Positions 41,321 to 50,568 of a stretch of 64,000 nt of DNA are shown in pieces. The DNA is taken from NCBI GenBank assembly GCA_947503555.1, contig CANNEE010000020.1, positions 26,279 through 90,278 on the forward strand, read 5' to 3'. Source of the DNA: an uncultured Shewanella sp. (GTDB taxonomy: Bacteria; Pseudomonadota; Gammaproteobacteria; Enterobacterales; Shewanellaceae). Made by a program: the position numbers and the translations under genes. The notes under the pieces were generated by a model. It was given only the letters and a program-made list of their open reading frames with translations, had not been told where the DNA came from and made no database searches. Position 1 is the stretch's first letter. Every line of letters starts with the position of its first letter.

Positions 41321-42643
41321 ATGGAACATTTGGCAAAGCACTACCATGGACATATTGCTGAACTGAACCATAGGGTTGCTGAGGTTTGTAAAAGAGAACA
41401 GATTGCGGGCTTAGTGATCCATTCGGGTCAACCACACCGCCAGTTTTTAGATGATATGAACTACCCGTTTAAGGTGAATCCACACTTTAAGGCTTGGCTG
41501 CCTGTGTTGGATAACCCTAATTGCTGGTTAATCGTTAATGGTTTGGATAAGCCACAATTGGTTTTTTATCGTCCTGTGGACTTCTGGCATAAGGTGAGTG
41601 ACCTACCTGATATGTTTTGGACACAGCATTTCGATATCAAAATGCTGACTAAAGCTGACCAAGTCGCCGAGTTGTTGCCAAAGAACATTGAAAGCTGGGC
41701 TTATCTTGGTGAACATCTGGATGTTGCCGATGTACTTGGCTTCAAACAGCGTAACCCAGAAGCTGTACTGAACTATCTGCATTACCATAGGGCCAACAAG
41801 ACGCAGTATGAACTTGAGTGTTTGCGCCGAGCCAACCAAATCGCTGTCCAGGGGCATTTAGCGGCTAAAAATGCCTTTTATAATGGCGCTAGCGAGTTTG
41901 AAATCCAGCGTGCTTATCTTGCTGCTGTGGGGCAAGGGGAGAATGAAGTCCCCTATGACAATATTATTGCCCTTAATGAGAATGCCGCGATCTTGCACTA
42001 CACAGCCCTAGAGCATCAAAACCCTCTTCATAGGTATTCATTCCTGATAGATGCTGGTGCTAACTACTTTGGTTATGCCTCTGACATCACTCGAACCTAT
42101 TCATTTGAAAAGAACAACTTCGATGAGTTGATTCAAGCTATGGATAAGGCTCAGCTTGAGATTATCGATATGTTAAGACCGGGCGTGTGTTATACGGATC
42201 TACATATTGCTAACCACAGAAAAGTCGCCCAGCTGTTATTGGACTTTAAGCTAGCCAACGGTGATGTCGAGACGTTAATTGAGCAAGGTGTGACGGCTAA
42301 GTTTTTCCCCCATGGATTAGGCCATATGCTTGGGCTACAGGTACATGATATGGGCGGTTTTTTGCGTGATGAACGTGGCACACATATCGCACCACCAGAA
42401 GCTCACCCATTCTTGCGCTGCACGCGAGTATTAGAAGCTAACCATGTGGTAACCATAGAGCCCGGCTTGTATATCATAGATACCTTGTTGGACGAGCTTA
42501 AGCAGGATAAACGTGCTCAGTTGGTGAACTGGGATACGGTCGATACTTTACGCCCATTTGGTGGCATACGTATCGAGGATAATGTTATCGTTCACCAAGA
42601 TAGAAATGAAAACATGACGCGAGAGTTGGGCTTAGTTGACTGA
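41321..42643 (+). CDS. pepQ: Xaa-Pro dipeptidase PepQ
   Basis: PepQ cleaves X-Pro dipeptides and uses two metals (Mn). The start [20 protein letters not shown] gives 440 residues with AGG about 9 bases upstream; ATGs at 41312 and 41315 overlap that ribosome site. The M24 fold shows the ligands: [17 protein letters not shown] (two Asp), [13 protein letters not shown] (His), TIEPGLYI (Glu) and RIEDNVIV (Glu). It heads pepQ-yigZ, divergent from fadBA, as in E. coli. Confidence 0.97.
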   Translation: MEHLAKHYHGHIAELNHRVAEVCKREQIAGLVIHSGQPHRQFLDDMNYPFKVNPHFKAWLPVLDNPNCWLIVNGLDKPQLVFYRPVDFWHKVSDLPDMFWTQHFDIKMLTKADQVAELLPKNIESWAYLGEHLDVADVLGFKQRNPEAVLNYLHYHRANKTQYELECLRRANQIAVQGHLAAKNAFYNGASEFEIQRAYLAAVGQGENEVPYDNIIALNENAAILHYTALEHQNPLHRYSFLIDAGANYFGYASDITRTYSFEKNNFDELIQAMDKAQLEIIDMLRPGVCYTDLHIANHRKVAQLLLDFKLANGDVETLIEQGVTAKFFPHGLGHMLGLQVHDMGGFLRDERGTHIAPPEAHPFLRCTRVLEANHVVTIEPGLYIIDTLLDELKQDKRAQLVNWDTVDTLRPFGGIRIEDNVIVHQDRNENMTRELGLVD

Positions 42644-43247
42644 TCAATATTTAGTTCCTAAGGCACAATTAATTATTGAAGAAGAGATAAAGCATAGCCG
42701 CTTTATCTCTTTTCTATTTCAGTGCCAGTCGGAACAAGAGTTTAAGTGTGCACTCACTAACATAAAGCAAGAGTATCCCGGGGCAAGTCACTATTGCACT
42801 GCATTTGTGCTTGCTGAGCCTTGGAACGATGTGGCGACCGGCTCAAGTGATGACGGTGAACCCGCAGGCAGTGCCGGCAGACCTATGTTAGCCACACTGC
42901 AGGGCAGTAATATTGGTGAGATAGGTGCTGTCGTCGTGCGCTACTATGGTGGGACCAAGTTAGGTGTTGGTGGTTTAGTTAGGGCTTATACCTCGGGTCT
43001 TAAGCAAGGGTTAAATCAGTTAGAGACGCTGGTGAAGCAAATTCGCCATGCTGGTCACTTGAGCTGTGATTACCACCAGCTAAAGGATGTGGAGCATCTC
43101 TTAGGTCAATATGATGCCTTGGTAGAAGATAAAGTCTTTGGCGAGCGTATCGAGATTGCTTTTGCGATTCCTAAGAAACATCAAGCAGACTTGAATAAGG
43201 CATTAGCCGCAGTGAGTCAGGGACGCATTCAAGCCAAGTTTGATTAG
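42636..43247 (+). CDS. yigZ: YigZ/IMPACT family protein
   Basis: 203-residue protein of the UPF0029/IMPACT family (YigZ), with the signature [10 protein letters not shown] and [17 protein letters not shown] (~72-88) and [19 protein letters not shown]. Exact biochemical role is unsettled; relatives bind ribosome-associated regulators or nucleic acids. The start codon is TTG ([11 protein letters not shown]) and overlaps the pepQ stop by 8 bp, so translation is coupled. The same gene pair exists in E. coli. Confidence 0.92.
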   Translation: MTDQYLVPKAQLIIEEEIKHSRFISFLFQCQSEQEFKCALTNIKQEYPGASHYCTAFVLAEPWNDVATGSSDDGEPAGSAGRPMLATLQGSNIGEIGAVVVRYYGGTKLGVGGLVRAYTSGLKQGLNQLETLVKQIRHAGHLSCDYHQLKDVEHLLGQYDALVEDKVFGERIEIAFAIPKKHQADLNKALAAVSQGRIQAKFD

Positions 43248-43394
43248 AGCACGCCCTAAGGTATGTCGGCCTTTGCCGCTAACTTGGACTTAAGTATAGG
43301 GTGATTGCACCATGACGCTATCGCTGTGAAGTGTTAAGCTTTTGTGCGAAAATGGCATTTTATTGAAGATGATGCGAAAAGATAAAACAGTTCA

Positions 43395-44852
43395 ATGCAA
43401 TATAGAACCATAATAAGAATTACAGGCCTGCTAATCGGACTGTTTTCCATCACTATGCTGCCACCAGCCCTCGTCGCTGTTATCTATAAAGATGGTGGTG
43501 GTACCGCCTTTATCCAGGCATTTTTCCTCAGCCTATTTATGGGCTTTACCCTTTGGTATCCCAACCGTCACCATAAAGCCGAATTAAGAACCCGTGAAGG
43601 TTTTCTTATTGTTGTGATGTTCTGGACGGTACTGGGCTCTATCGGTGCCGTGCCCTTTATTTTCTCTAACCAGCCGGATTTGAGCTGGACGGACAGCTTC
43701 TTTGAATCTTTCTCTGCCCTGACTACCACTGGGGCAACAGTAATTGTCGGATTAGACTCACTACCTAAGGCGATATTGTTTTATCGACACCTTTTGCAGT
43801 GGTTAGGTGGGATGGGGATCATTGTATTGGCGGTCGCCATTTTGCCTGTGCTAGGTATTGGTGGTATGCAGCTCTATCGCGCCGAAATACCTGGGCCGGT
43901 AAAAGACAGTAAGATGACCCCAAGGATTGCCGAGACAGCTAAGGCGTTGTGGTATATCTATCTGGCGCTCACTTTGGCTTGTGCAGCGGCCTATTGGGTG
44001 GCTGGAATGACAATATTTGATGCTATCTGTCACTCGTTCTCGACCATTGCTATTGGTGGATTCTCTACCCATGATGCCAGTATGGGCTACTTCGATAGTC
44101 CTGCCATTAATATGATCTGCGTATTCTTCCTGTTGGTGGCTGCGATTAACTTTAGCCTGCATTTTGCGGCTTTCACTCGCAAAGGGATTAATTTAAGAAT
44201 TTACTTTAAAGACGCTGAGTTTAAAGCTTTAGTGGTGATTCAGTTGGTATTAACCGCTATCTGTTTTGGAACCCTGTTACACACGGGGATTTATGACTCA
44301 GCGGAAGAAACCTTAGACTATGCGTTGTTCCAAGCGGTTTCCATTTCGACCACCGCAGGCTTTGGTACTGAAAGCTTCCATATGTGGCCGCTGTTTCTCC
44401 CTATGCTGCTAATTTTTTCAAGCTTTATTGGTGGCTGTGGTGGTTCTACGGCAGGCGGCATGAAAGTGATTCGCATGGTTCTGCTATTGCTGCAAGGCTC
44501 GCGCGAGTTAAAGCGTTTAGTTCATCCAAGGGCCATGTTCTCTATTCGTATTGGCTCTGTTGCACTACCCGATAGGGTTATCGATGCGGTATGGGGATTC
44601 TTCTCAGCCTATGCCTTAGTCTTTGTGGTGTGTTTACTGATTCTTATGGCGATGGGAATGGATGACATTACCGCCTTTAGTGCCACTGTGGCTTGTTTAA
44701 ATAACCTAGGCCCAGGACTTGGTGAAGTTGCCAGTAACTATGCCAGCATAGGTGACCCCGCCAAGTGGGTATTGGTTGTGACCATGTTGTTTGGCCGTCT
44801 CGAGGTCTTTACTCTACTTGTTCTCTTTACTCCGACATTCTGGAAAAACTAA
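43395..44852 (+). CDS. trkH: Trk potassium uptake membrane protein TrkH, first copy
   Basis: TrkH is the K+-translocating subunit of the Trk system, gated by TrkA. The 485 residues contain about ten membrane helices and four pore loops with the selectivity glycines: TTTGATVIVGLDSLP, TIAIGGFSTHDAS, STTAGFGTESF and NNLGPGLGEVASNYASIG. It lies upstream of hemG as in E. coli; a paralogue with trkA is at 50.6 kb. Confidence 0.96.
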   Translation: MQYRTIIRITGLLIGLFSITMLPPALVAVIYKDGGGTAFIQAFFLSLFMGFTLWYPNRHHKAELRTREGFLIVVMFWTVLGSIGAVPFIFSNQPDLSWTDSFFESFSALTTTGATVIVGLDSLPKAILFYRHLLQWLGGMGIIVLAVAILPVLGIGGMQLYRAEIPGPVKDSKMTPRIAETAKALWYIYLALTLACAAAYWVAGMTIFDAICHSFSTIAIGGFSTHDASMGYFDSPAINMICVFFLLVAAINFSLHFAAFTRKGINLRIYFKDAEFKALVVIQLVLTAICFGTLLHTGIYDSAEETLDYALFQAVSISTTAGFGTESFHMWPLFLPMLLIFSSFIGGCGGSTAGGMKVIRMVLLLLQGSRELKRLVHPRAMFSIRIGSVALPDRVIDAVWGFFSAYALVFVVCLLILMAMGMDDITAFSATVACLNNLGPGLGEVASNYASIGDPAKWVLVVTMLFGRLEVFTLLVLFTPTFWKN

Positions 44853-44854
44853 TT

Positions 44855-45382
44855 GTGAAAACGCTTATTATCTATTCCACCATAGATGGGCAAACCCATA
44901 GAATTTGCCAACGTATTCAGAATGTCTGTGAGCAAGCGGGAGAGCAGGTGACTCTAGTGGAACTTAGCCAAGCTCAGTCTCACAATCTTGCTGAGTTTGA
45001 TAAGGTGTTGATTGGTGCTAGCATTCGCTATGGCAAACACAGGCCAGAGTTATACCAATATATTAATCGTCACCATGCGGTACTAAGCGCTAAAACCAGC
45101 GCGTTTTTCAGTGTGAATGTGGTGGCGCGTAAGCCATTAAAGAATACGCCTGAAACAAACCCTTATATGCAGAAGTTCATGACGCTTTCTATGTGGCAGC
45201 CAAAGATAAGAGCGGTATTTGCAGGGATGATCGATTACCCCAGATACAGGTTATTTGATAGGGTGATGATACGTTTCATTATGTGGATTACTAAGGGGCC
45301 GACCGATACCAAGGGCACCTTTGAGTTTACGGATTGGGATAAAGTGGACGAGTTTGCTAGCGAGTTTAGCCAAGCTAAATAG
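44855..45382 (+). CDS. hemG: Menaquinone-dependent protoporphyrinogen IX dehydrogenase
   Basis: HemG oxidises protoporphyrinogen IX to protoporphyrin IX in haem synthesis, passing electrons to quinone at the inner membrane face. The start is a GTG two bases past the trkH stop (MKTLIIYSTIDGQTHRI), giving 175 residues. The flavodoxin FMN loop STIDGQTHRI, GASIRYGKHRPE, SVNVVARKP and the C-terminal YTDW-like FTDWDKV match E. coli HemG. Co-transcribed with trkH. Confidence 0.95.
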   Translation: MKTLIIYSTIDGQTHRICQRIQNVCEQAGEQVTLVELSQAQSHNLAEFDKVLIGASIRYGKHRPELYQYINRHHAVLSAKTSAFFSVNVVARKPLKNTPETNPYMQKFMTLSMWQPKIRAVFAGMIDYPRYRLFDRVMIRFIMWITKGPTDTKGTFEFTDWDKVDEFASEFSQAK

Positions 45383-45406
45383 AGCGGTGCTAAAGCCTTA
45401 TACAGA

Positions 45407-45429
45407 AAAGCCTGCATGATGCAGGCTTT
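45407..45429. terminator. Bidirectional intrinsic terminator
   Basis: 10-bp stem AAAGCCTGCA / TGCAGGCTTT with a 3-base loop between convergent hemG and the ArsR-type gene. Confidence 0.85.
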
Positions 45430-45448
45430 GTTTTATTCGGGTGCTAGA

Positions 45449-45760
45449 TTATTGGTCTGGACAATAGCGGTTGTGCAGAATAGAGATCACCTGACTGACT
45501 TCTTCATCTTTTAGTGTGTAATAGACGATTTGCGAGCTTTTGCGGGTCGCCACTAAGTCTTCAGAGCGAAGTACCGCAAGATGCTGTGACAGTGCCGATT
45601 GGCTCAGTGGTACAGTTTCATTTAGCTCAGTTACGCTAAGTTCATTGTCGAGTAGCTGACATAAAATCATTAGACGGTAAGGGTTAGCTATGGCTTTTAG
45701 CCATTTCGCTGCACTTTCGATGTTGGACAACATGGTTTCTACATCAATATCTTTTCTCAT
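45449..45760 (-). CDS. ArsR-family regulator, SqrR/YgaV/BigR-like
   Basis: 103-residue winged-helix repressor from the ATG at 45760 (GGAGCTAGGC upstream). The DNA-reading helix is ETVPLSQSALSQHLAVLRSE. It keeps the two cysteines that define the SqrR/YgaV/BigR persulfide- and redox-sensing branch: Cys34 in RLMILCQLL and Cys100 in LHNRYCPDQ. It has no ArsR or SmtB metal-binding pattern (no ELCVC). I infer regulation of itself and the divergent hemG-like gene through the gap at 45761-45980, where a small palindrome occurs. Confidence 0.85.
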   Translation of the reverse strand: MRKDIDVETMLSNIESAAKWLKAIANPYRLMILCQLLDNELSVTELNETVPLSQSALSQHLAVLRSEDLVATRKSSQIVYYTLKDEEVSQVISILHNRYCPDQ

Positions 45761-45798
45761 GCCTAGCTCCACCCTTTGTAGCAATAATCTCAGATTCA

Positions 45799-45814
45799 AT
45801 TAGATTATTCTAAT
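45799..45814. promoter_or_regulatory. Candidate operator of the ArsR-type regulator
   Basis: ATTAGA-TTAT-TCTAAT, perfect 6-bp arms, 39 bp upstream of the regulator start in its divergent intergenic region. AT-rich dyads like this are typical of ArsR-family operators. Confidence 0.4.
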
Positions 45815-45980
45815 AACCCAATCTGTCACAGGCAATCATACTCTCAAGCTAGCAGTATCTCAATTTTTGATGTCTATAATATGAGCTGGAGCTAATTTGT
45901 GATCTAATAACCTGAATATTTTGGATGTAACTGTAACAATAACGGCGACTTTTTATAAAAACGGCGAATAAGGCGAAGAG

Positions 45981-46511
45981 ATGAAATCGGTTTTAGTACT
46001 TTATTATTCACGTGGTGGTCACACTGCTAGGATCAGCCGCGTTATCGCCGAGCAGATTGCAGAACAAGGACATAGCTGCGATTTTATGCACATTAAAGAA
46101 GCCGAGGCAGAGGGCTTAGATTGGGACAAGTATGACAGTGTCGTGTTTGGCGCCTGTGTACTTTATGGCAGTTATCATAAATCGGTATTTGAGTTTGTTG
46201 CCAAGCATCAGTCTCAGTTAGAAGCTAAACCTAATGCTTTCTTTAGCGTGAACGTTGTTGCACGTAAGCCTGAGAAGCGAAACCCTGATAACAACAAATA
46301 CCTGCAGAAGTTTATCGAACTTTCTTCTTGGAAGCCGAATCAGGTCAAAGTGATCGCTGGTAAGGTTGATTACCCAGCATGGCCTTGGTATGACAGGTTG
46401 ATGATTCAGTTGATTATGAAGATGACTGATGGTCCAACGGATCCTAAATCAGTTATCGATTACACCGACTGGGATGATGTTAAGGCTTATGCAAAGCAGA
46501 TAGTGCAGTAA
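45981..46511 (+). CDS. hemG: Second HemG-like flavodoxin protein
   Basis: 176 residues, clearly homologous to the HemG at 44855: FMN loop YSRGGHTARIS, FGACVLYGSYHKSV, an identical SVNVVARKPEKRNPDNN-type stretch and IDYTDWDDV near the end. It is full length with no broken residues. Unlike the first copy it is a separate transcription unit, divergent from the ArsR-type regulator. It may be a condition-dependent protoporphyrinogen oxidase or a related flavodoxin-type dehydrogenase. Confidence 0.88.
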   Translation: MKSVLVLYYSRGGHTARISRVIAEQIAEQGHSCDFMHIKEAEAEGLDWDKYDSVVFGACVLYGSYHKSVFEFVAKHQSQLEAKPNAFFSVNVVARKPEKRNPDNNKYLQKFIELSSWKPNQVKVIAGKVDYPAWPWYDRLMIQLIMKMTDGPTDPKSVIDYTDWDDVKAYAKQIVQ

Positions 46512-46535
46512 CGTTACAATAATCTTGTTAAATAA

Positions 46536-46560
46536 AGCCAGCATCTATTGCTGGTTTTTT
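46536..46560 (+). terminator. Intrinsic terminator
   Basis: Stem AGCCAGCA / TGCTGGTT (one G-T pair), short loop, followed by a T-run, 25 bp after the second hemG. Confidence 0.8.
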
Positions 46561-46771
46561 TGTGTTTGAAAGTTGGCTTTTAGAATACCAAGTCGCTTAC
46601 CGCCCTTGAGTCTTGTGCTAATTGAATGTAATAACATCAGATGATAAACAACATATTTTCAAATAGTTAATATGGAAGGTTCTCAGAAGGAAGAAGCTAT
46701 TCTCGTCACCTAATCTTTAGCTGTGAGCACACAAAAATGGAATGAGAGCAATACAGCTTAAGGAGATAGCT

Positions 46772-48346
46772 ATGATTAATAAAAAACGTATTAGTCACAC
46801 AAATCATGTGAGTGGCACAAGAAAACTGGGTATGAGTGCGTTAGGCGCTCTTATGCTTGGCTTACCTTATGTGGTGGCCGCTGATGGGCGCAATTTGGTT
46901 GACAATGCGCGCTTGCCCTCAGATGTGAAACTGACCTGCACCGCAGATATCAAGCCTTGGTTTTTATCTGGAGCCGTTAGCGCTAGCGGCAAGGTCAATC
47001 CAGCAGATAGTTTAGATCCTATCTTTGCTAACTTTAAGGATAATAGTCTTTGTGACTTCTATCGCTGGGGAGCGCAGATGTTTTTATGGCTAACTTCTGA
47101 GGTAGAAGGGCGCCATGTTTTTAATACCTCTCCAACTTTCTATAATTTGTCGGTCGAATCCCATAAGAATAGAGAGTTTTTGCAGGGGCGAGGGCCTATG
47201 GTCTTGACGACCCGCAAAAGCAAAGTCGATGCCGAGATTGAGTTAGGACAGGCTGGTAATAATGATGTGTTGATATCACAGCAGCAGTCGCTGGTTTATT
47301 ATGGTTTACATGCTAATGATGTATTCGCGCTTTTTACAACAAAGTACAAGAATACTCAGCTTAAGCAGTGCCAGCAGAAGTATCAGCAATGTGCTTCAGA
47401 AATTGTAGGCGAGTGTAAAAAAGCATTTAATGCTTGTAAGTCTGCTGAGTTTCCTAATACCCAAAGTCAGCTTGATGAAGTTGAAAGCTTTGCCATGGCC
47501 TATGGTTATCCAATTGAATACGATCAAAACGCCTTAGCTATGGAGTTAAAAACCTCTTGGGTTGACGCCGAAACAGTAAAAGATCCGAGTCGCTATATAT
47601 TGAGTCAAGCTGTCGTCCCTGTTTTTGATCGCAGTGCGAGTCAAGGACCTTGGATTAAAAAGGGAAATGAAGAGAAAACCTTAGCCATGGTTGGTATGCA
47701 TGTGGTGGGGACGGTAAATAGTCATCCAGAGATGGTGTGGTCGACCTTTGAACATGTCGATAATATGCCTGACAATACCTATGTTTATCAAAGTAGCTCT
47801 GGTGATTTTAAGACCCTTAAGTTCGATTCTGACAATCGTGATTGGACCTTCCTACCCAATGGGGCAAGGAAACCTAATAACATAGTCGCCAATGCTCAGG
47901 TTCAGACCAGCGAAGGAGGAACAATACCTCTGCAGATTACTAACCAGAATAACTGTGCCATTGGTGCTACCAATGTGGTGAGAGTTGACCCCTGGGGGAA
48001 TCAGCATGGTAGCAAGGCTGGTAGTGATGAAGTGAAAAATAACACAGACTTAGCATCGATTAATGTTTCTGTGTTATCTCAGTTAGCAAGTAATGATGTG
48101 CGAGGTAACTATATTCAAACAGGAGGAATTTGGACGGCCGAAGGGCAAATTCCTGCTGGCGGCACAGATAACAGCTTGCGTGGTTCGCTTAATCTAGCGA
48201 ATACCACTATGGAAACCTTCTACCAGTTGCCTAATCTTGGCTTTAATCCCAAAAACTGTTTTGGCTGCCATGGGAGTACCTCGCAAGATGCGACGGGTGT
48301 TAGTCATATATTTGATGCCATGCAGCCTTTACCTAAATTGAAATAG
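46772..48346 (+). CDS. Secreted mono-haem c protein of unknown function
   Basis: 524 residues from the ATG at 46772, which has AAGGAGATAGCT upstream. An N-terminal membrane segment (~20-37, MSALGALMLGLPYVVAA) acts as signal peptide. A single c-haem site CFGCH lies near residue 496, close to the C-terminus. A lysine/glutamine-rich block (~195-225) has a C-x6-C-x7-C-x6-C pattern, suggestive of a disulfide-bonded helical hairpin. A DFYRWGAQMFLWLTSE motif occurs near residue 95. I do not recognise the family. It sits alone before a chemoreceptor gene. Confidence 0.75.
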   Translation: MINKKRISHTNHVSGTRKLGMSALGALMLGLPYVVAADGRNLVDNARLPSDVKLTCTADIKPWFLSGAVSASGKVNPADSLDPIFANFKDNSLCDFYRWGAQMFLWLTSEVEGRHVFNTSPTFYNLSVESHKNREFLQGRGPMVLTTRKSKVDAEIELGQAGNNDVLISQQQSLVYYGLHANDVFALFTTKYKNTQLKQCQQKYQQCASEIVGECKKAFNACKSAEFPNTQSQLDEVESFAMAYGYPIEYDQNALAMELKTSWVDAETVKDPSRYILSQAVVPVFDRSASQGPWIKKGNEEKTLAMVGMHVVGTVNSHPEMVWSTFEHVDNMPDNTYVYQSSSGDFKTLKFDSDNRDWTFLPNGARKPNNIVANAQVQTSEGGTIPLQITNQNNCAIGATNVVRVDPWGNQHGSKAGSDEVKNNTDLASINVSVLSQLASNDVRGNYIQTGGIWTAEGQIPAGGTDNSLRGSLNLANTTMETFYQLPNLGFNPKNCFGCHGSTSQDATGVSHIFDAMQPLPKLK

Positions 48347-48359
48347 TAAGCTTGAGCGT

Positions 48360-48389
48360 TATGCCCTTGGCTTATCGGCTGAGGGCATA
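48360..48389 (+). terminator. Hairpin after the mono-haem gene
   Basis: TATGCCCT / AGGGCATA with an extended inner stem, 14 bp after the stop. The following sequence is T-rich but not a strict T-run. The remainder of the 313-bp gap to the chemoreceptor gene holds only a TTGTTCGA direct repeat at 48607 and 48619. Confidence 0.5.
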
Positions 48390-48659
48390 TTAAAGTCATT
48401 TATTCCGTCCATATCATGTCATCATTTCTTTTTATCTCCAATTGCTGCTCGTTGTTCAATTGACTTATCTTGCTTTGCTCACCCGACTTCTTCTTGCTAT
48501 TTAGATGTATTAAAAATGTGCCTTACGCCTGAATGTTAGACTTTAGTCGAGTAAGTTTGTGAGCCATGTCGACTTTAGTATCTGTTTTATTAAAGCCTGT
48601 GCTTCATTGTTCGATATCTTGTTCGAATTATCTCAATATAAAAATAGAAAAGAGCACTT

Positions 48660-50141
48660 ATGTCTGATACCTACAAACCGAGCTGGCAGGAACGCTTGCT
48701 TATTGCATTATCACTTAGGGAAAAGTTAGCCCTGTTGGCGATATTCCCACTATTGGGGTTCGTGATTGTTTCTTTTGCTGTTGTGAATAAGGTGCAGGAT
48801 GAATTGATTCATGCTCATCAAGCTGAACAACGAGTACAAGCTAAACAGCTAAAGCAGATTTTGACTCCATTGCCCCAAGAGCAACGTCAGCAGCTCCTTC
48901 AGGGCCTTAATGAAGTTTCTTTAATTACTAAGTCTAGCAACCCACAATTGGCTCAAGCAGCAAGAGAGCAAAGCTCACTTGTGCAAGGGGATGAAGTGCG
49001 CACAGCTATAGCTCTAGATGACCAACTGCTGGTTGTGAGTGAACACTATATGGTGAGCGAAGAGTTAATGCGCATCTTTAAGATGCCATTGATGCTAGTG
49101 ATCTTTATTGCTGTATTTTGCACCCTTTCTGTGGTGGTGATTGGCCGCTTTATTCTGGGCTCTATTGCCTTTATGCGAGAAGTGATGGCTAAGGCGAGTG
49201 CTAATGATCTAACAGTAAGGTTGAACTTTGTACCTGGCCGAGATGACTTTAGACCGCTAGCCAACTCGATTGATGCACTCATTAATACTCGACGTACTGT
49301 GGTTTTGAGTCTGCGCGATATTTCCGACTCTATTAACCAATCGGCTCATCAGGTACTGAATCAAGTTGAAACTTCTAGCGAGATGGCTGTGGGGCAGCGT
49401 CAGCATTTAGATAGTCTAGCGTCGGCCATGGAGCAGATGAGTGCGACTGTGCGTGAAGTGGCTTCCCACGCAGAGCAAGCCAGCGCGGAAACCCATCAAG
49501 CTAATGAGCAGTCTCAGCATGGTCATGGAAATTTGCAAAAGAGTATCAGCGCTATTGAGTCATTAGTGGGAGATGTGCATAACGCCTCGGCAGCTGTAAA
49601 CCAAGTACATAGCAATGCAGCTAAGATTGATGAAGTGGTAACAACCATCAATGCCATTAGTGAACAGACTAATCTGTTAGCGCTGAATGCGGCAATTGAA
49701 GCCGCAAGAGCGGGAGAGCAAGGGCGGGGATTTGCTGTTGTCGCCGATGAAGTTCGAAGTCTAGCCGCACGGACCCAAGATGCCACCATAGAAATTAAGA
49801 GCATGATTGAGGAGTTGCAAACAGGCACCAAATCTCTAGAGCAGGTGATGGGAAATACAGTTGAGCAAGCTGAAACTGGTCGCTTGTTGGTGAGTCAGGC
49901 GGGAGATGACCTGACTAAGATTACCGAGCATGCAGAAACCATTAATAGCATGAGCGCTCAAATTGCCACTGCTGCAGAAGAGCAAACTGCTGTAGCGAAT
50001 GAGATTGCCGCCAGCTTGACTCAAGTGCGTAATCAGTCCCATGAGGTCGAGATGGCTGCCAATGAGTCGCGTCACGGATGTGACTCTCTGACGCAAACAG
50101 CAGATGATCTTAAAGGTAAGTTAGCTAACCTTAAAACTTAA
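48660..50141 (+). CDS. Methyl-accepting chemotaxis protein
   Basis: 493-residue chemoreceptor. TM1 (~24-44, [17 protein letters not shown]), a short helical periplasmic part (~45-140, about 95 residues, too small for a Cache or dCache domain), TM2 (~142-165), HAMP, and the signalling domain with the conserved hairpin tip [34 protein letters not shown]. No C-terminal NWETF-type pentapeptide, so CheR/CheB would act without a tether. The ligand is unknown. It ends at a terminator. Confidence 0.93.
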   Translation: MSDTYKPSWQERLLIALSLREKLALLAIFPLLGFVIVSFAVVNKVQDELIHAHQAEQRVQAKQLKQILTPLPQEQRQQLLQGLNEVSLITKSSNPQLAQAAREQSSLVQGDEVRTAIALDDQLLVVSEHYMVSEELMRIFKMPLMLVIFIAVFCTLSVVVIGRFILGSIAFMREVMAKASANDLTVRLNFVPGRDDFRPLANSIDALINTRRTVVLSLRDISDSINQSAHQVLNQVETSSEMAVGQRQHLDSLASAMEQMSATVREVASHAEQASAETHQANEQSQHGHGNLQKSISAIESLVGDVHNASAAVNQVHSNAAKIDEVVTTINAISEQTNLLALNAAIEAARAGEQGRGFAVVADEVRSLAARTQDATIEIKSMIEELQTGTKSLEQVMGNTVEQAETGRLLVSQAGDDLTKITEHAETINSMSAQIATAAEEQTAVANEIAASLTQVRNQSHEVEMAANESRHGCDSLTQTADDLKGKLANLKT

Positions 50142-50167
50142 TTTTCTTTAGCTGGCTTTGTCATATC

Positions 50168-50203
50168 AACGCGTTTTCCCTCGATGGTAAAGCGCGTTTT
50201 TTA
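50168..50203 (+). terminator. Intrinsic terminator of the chemoreceptor gene
   Basis: AACGCG / CGCGTT stem with additional T-A pairs, loop CCCTCGATGGT region, and a T-run. Confidence 0.7.
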
Positions 50204-50231
50204 TAATGGTTGTGAATGAAATAGGGCGCTG

Positions 50232-50492
50232 TTACTCATCGCGATGCAATAGGGCAAACTTCCCCTTTACTCGTTGGCCGCGCATTTTTTCACACCAAAG
50301 ACGATAAATCGGAAAAATAATCACAGAACCCGCTAGTGATAATATAAAGCCTACGAAGCCATACATTAATGAGGCAAACCAAAACATGGTTGATTCTGAC
50401 TCTACGCTAGAAAACGTTTGAGTAAAGAATATATGTAATATAGACGCGAACGCTATGCTGGCACCAAAGCAGATCCAGATAGCAATTGACAT
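50232..50492 (-). CDS. Small two-helix membrane protein, unknown
   Basis: 86 residues with two likely membrane helices (about 3-25 and 38-62) and a basic C-terminal tail (CEKMRGQRVKGKFALLHRDE). I do not recognise a family. It lies 77 bp downstream of trkH2 on the same strand and could be a read-through gene of the trk cluster, or an unrelated single gene. Confidence 0.6.
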   Translation of the reverse strand: MSIAIWICFGASIAFASILHIFFTQTFSSVESESTMFWFASLMYGFVGFILSLAGSVIIFPIYRLWCEKMRGQRVKGKFALLHRDE

Positions 50493-50568
50493 AAAAGAAA
50501 AAAGTTCAGTTGTATTCGAGCTTCATTGCCAAGCTGCTCATTAATCATCATAAAGTTCTCGGCTTAGA

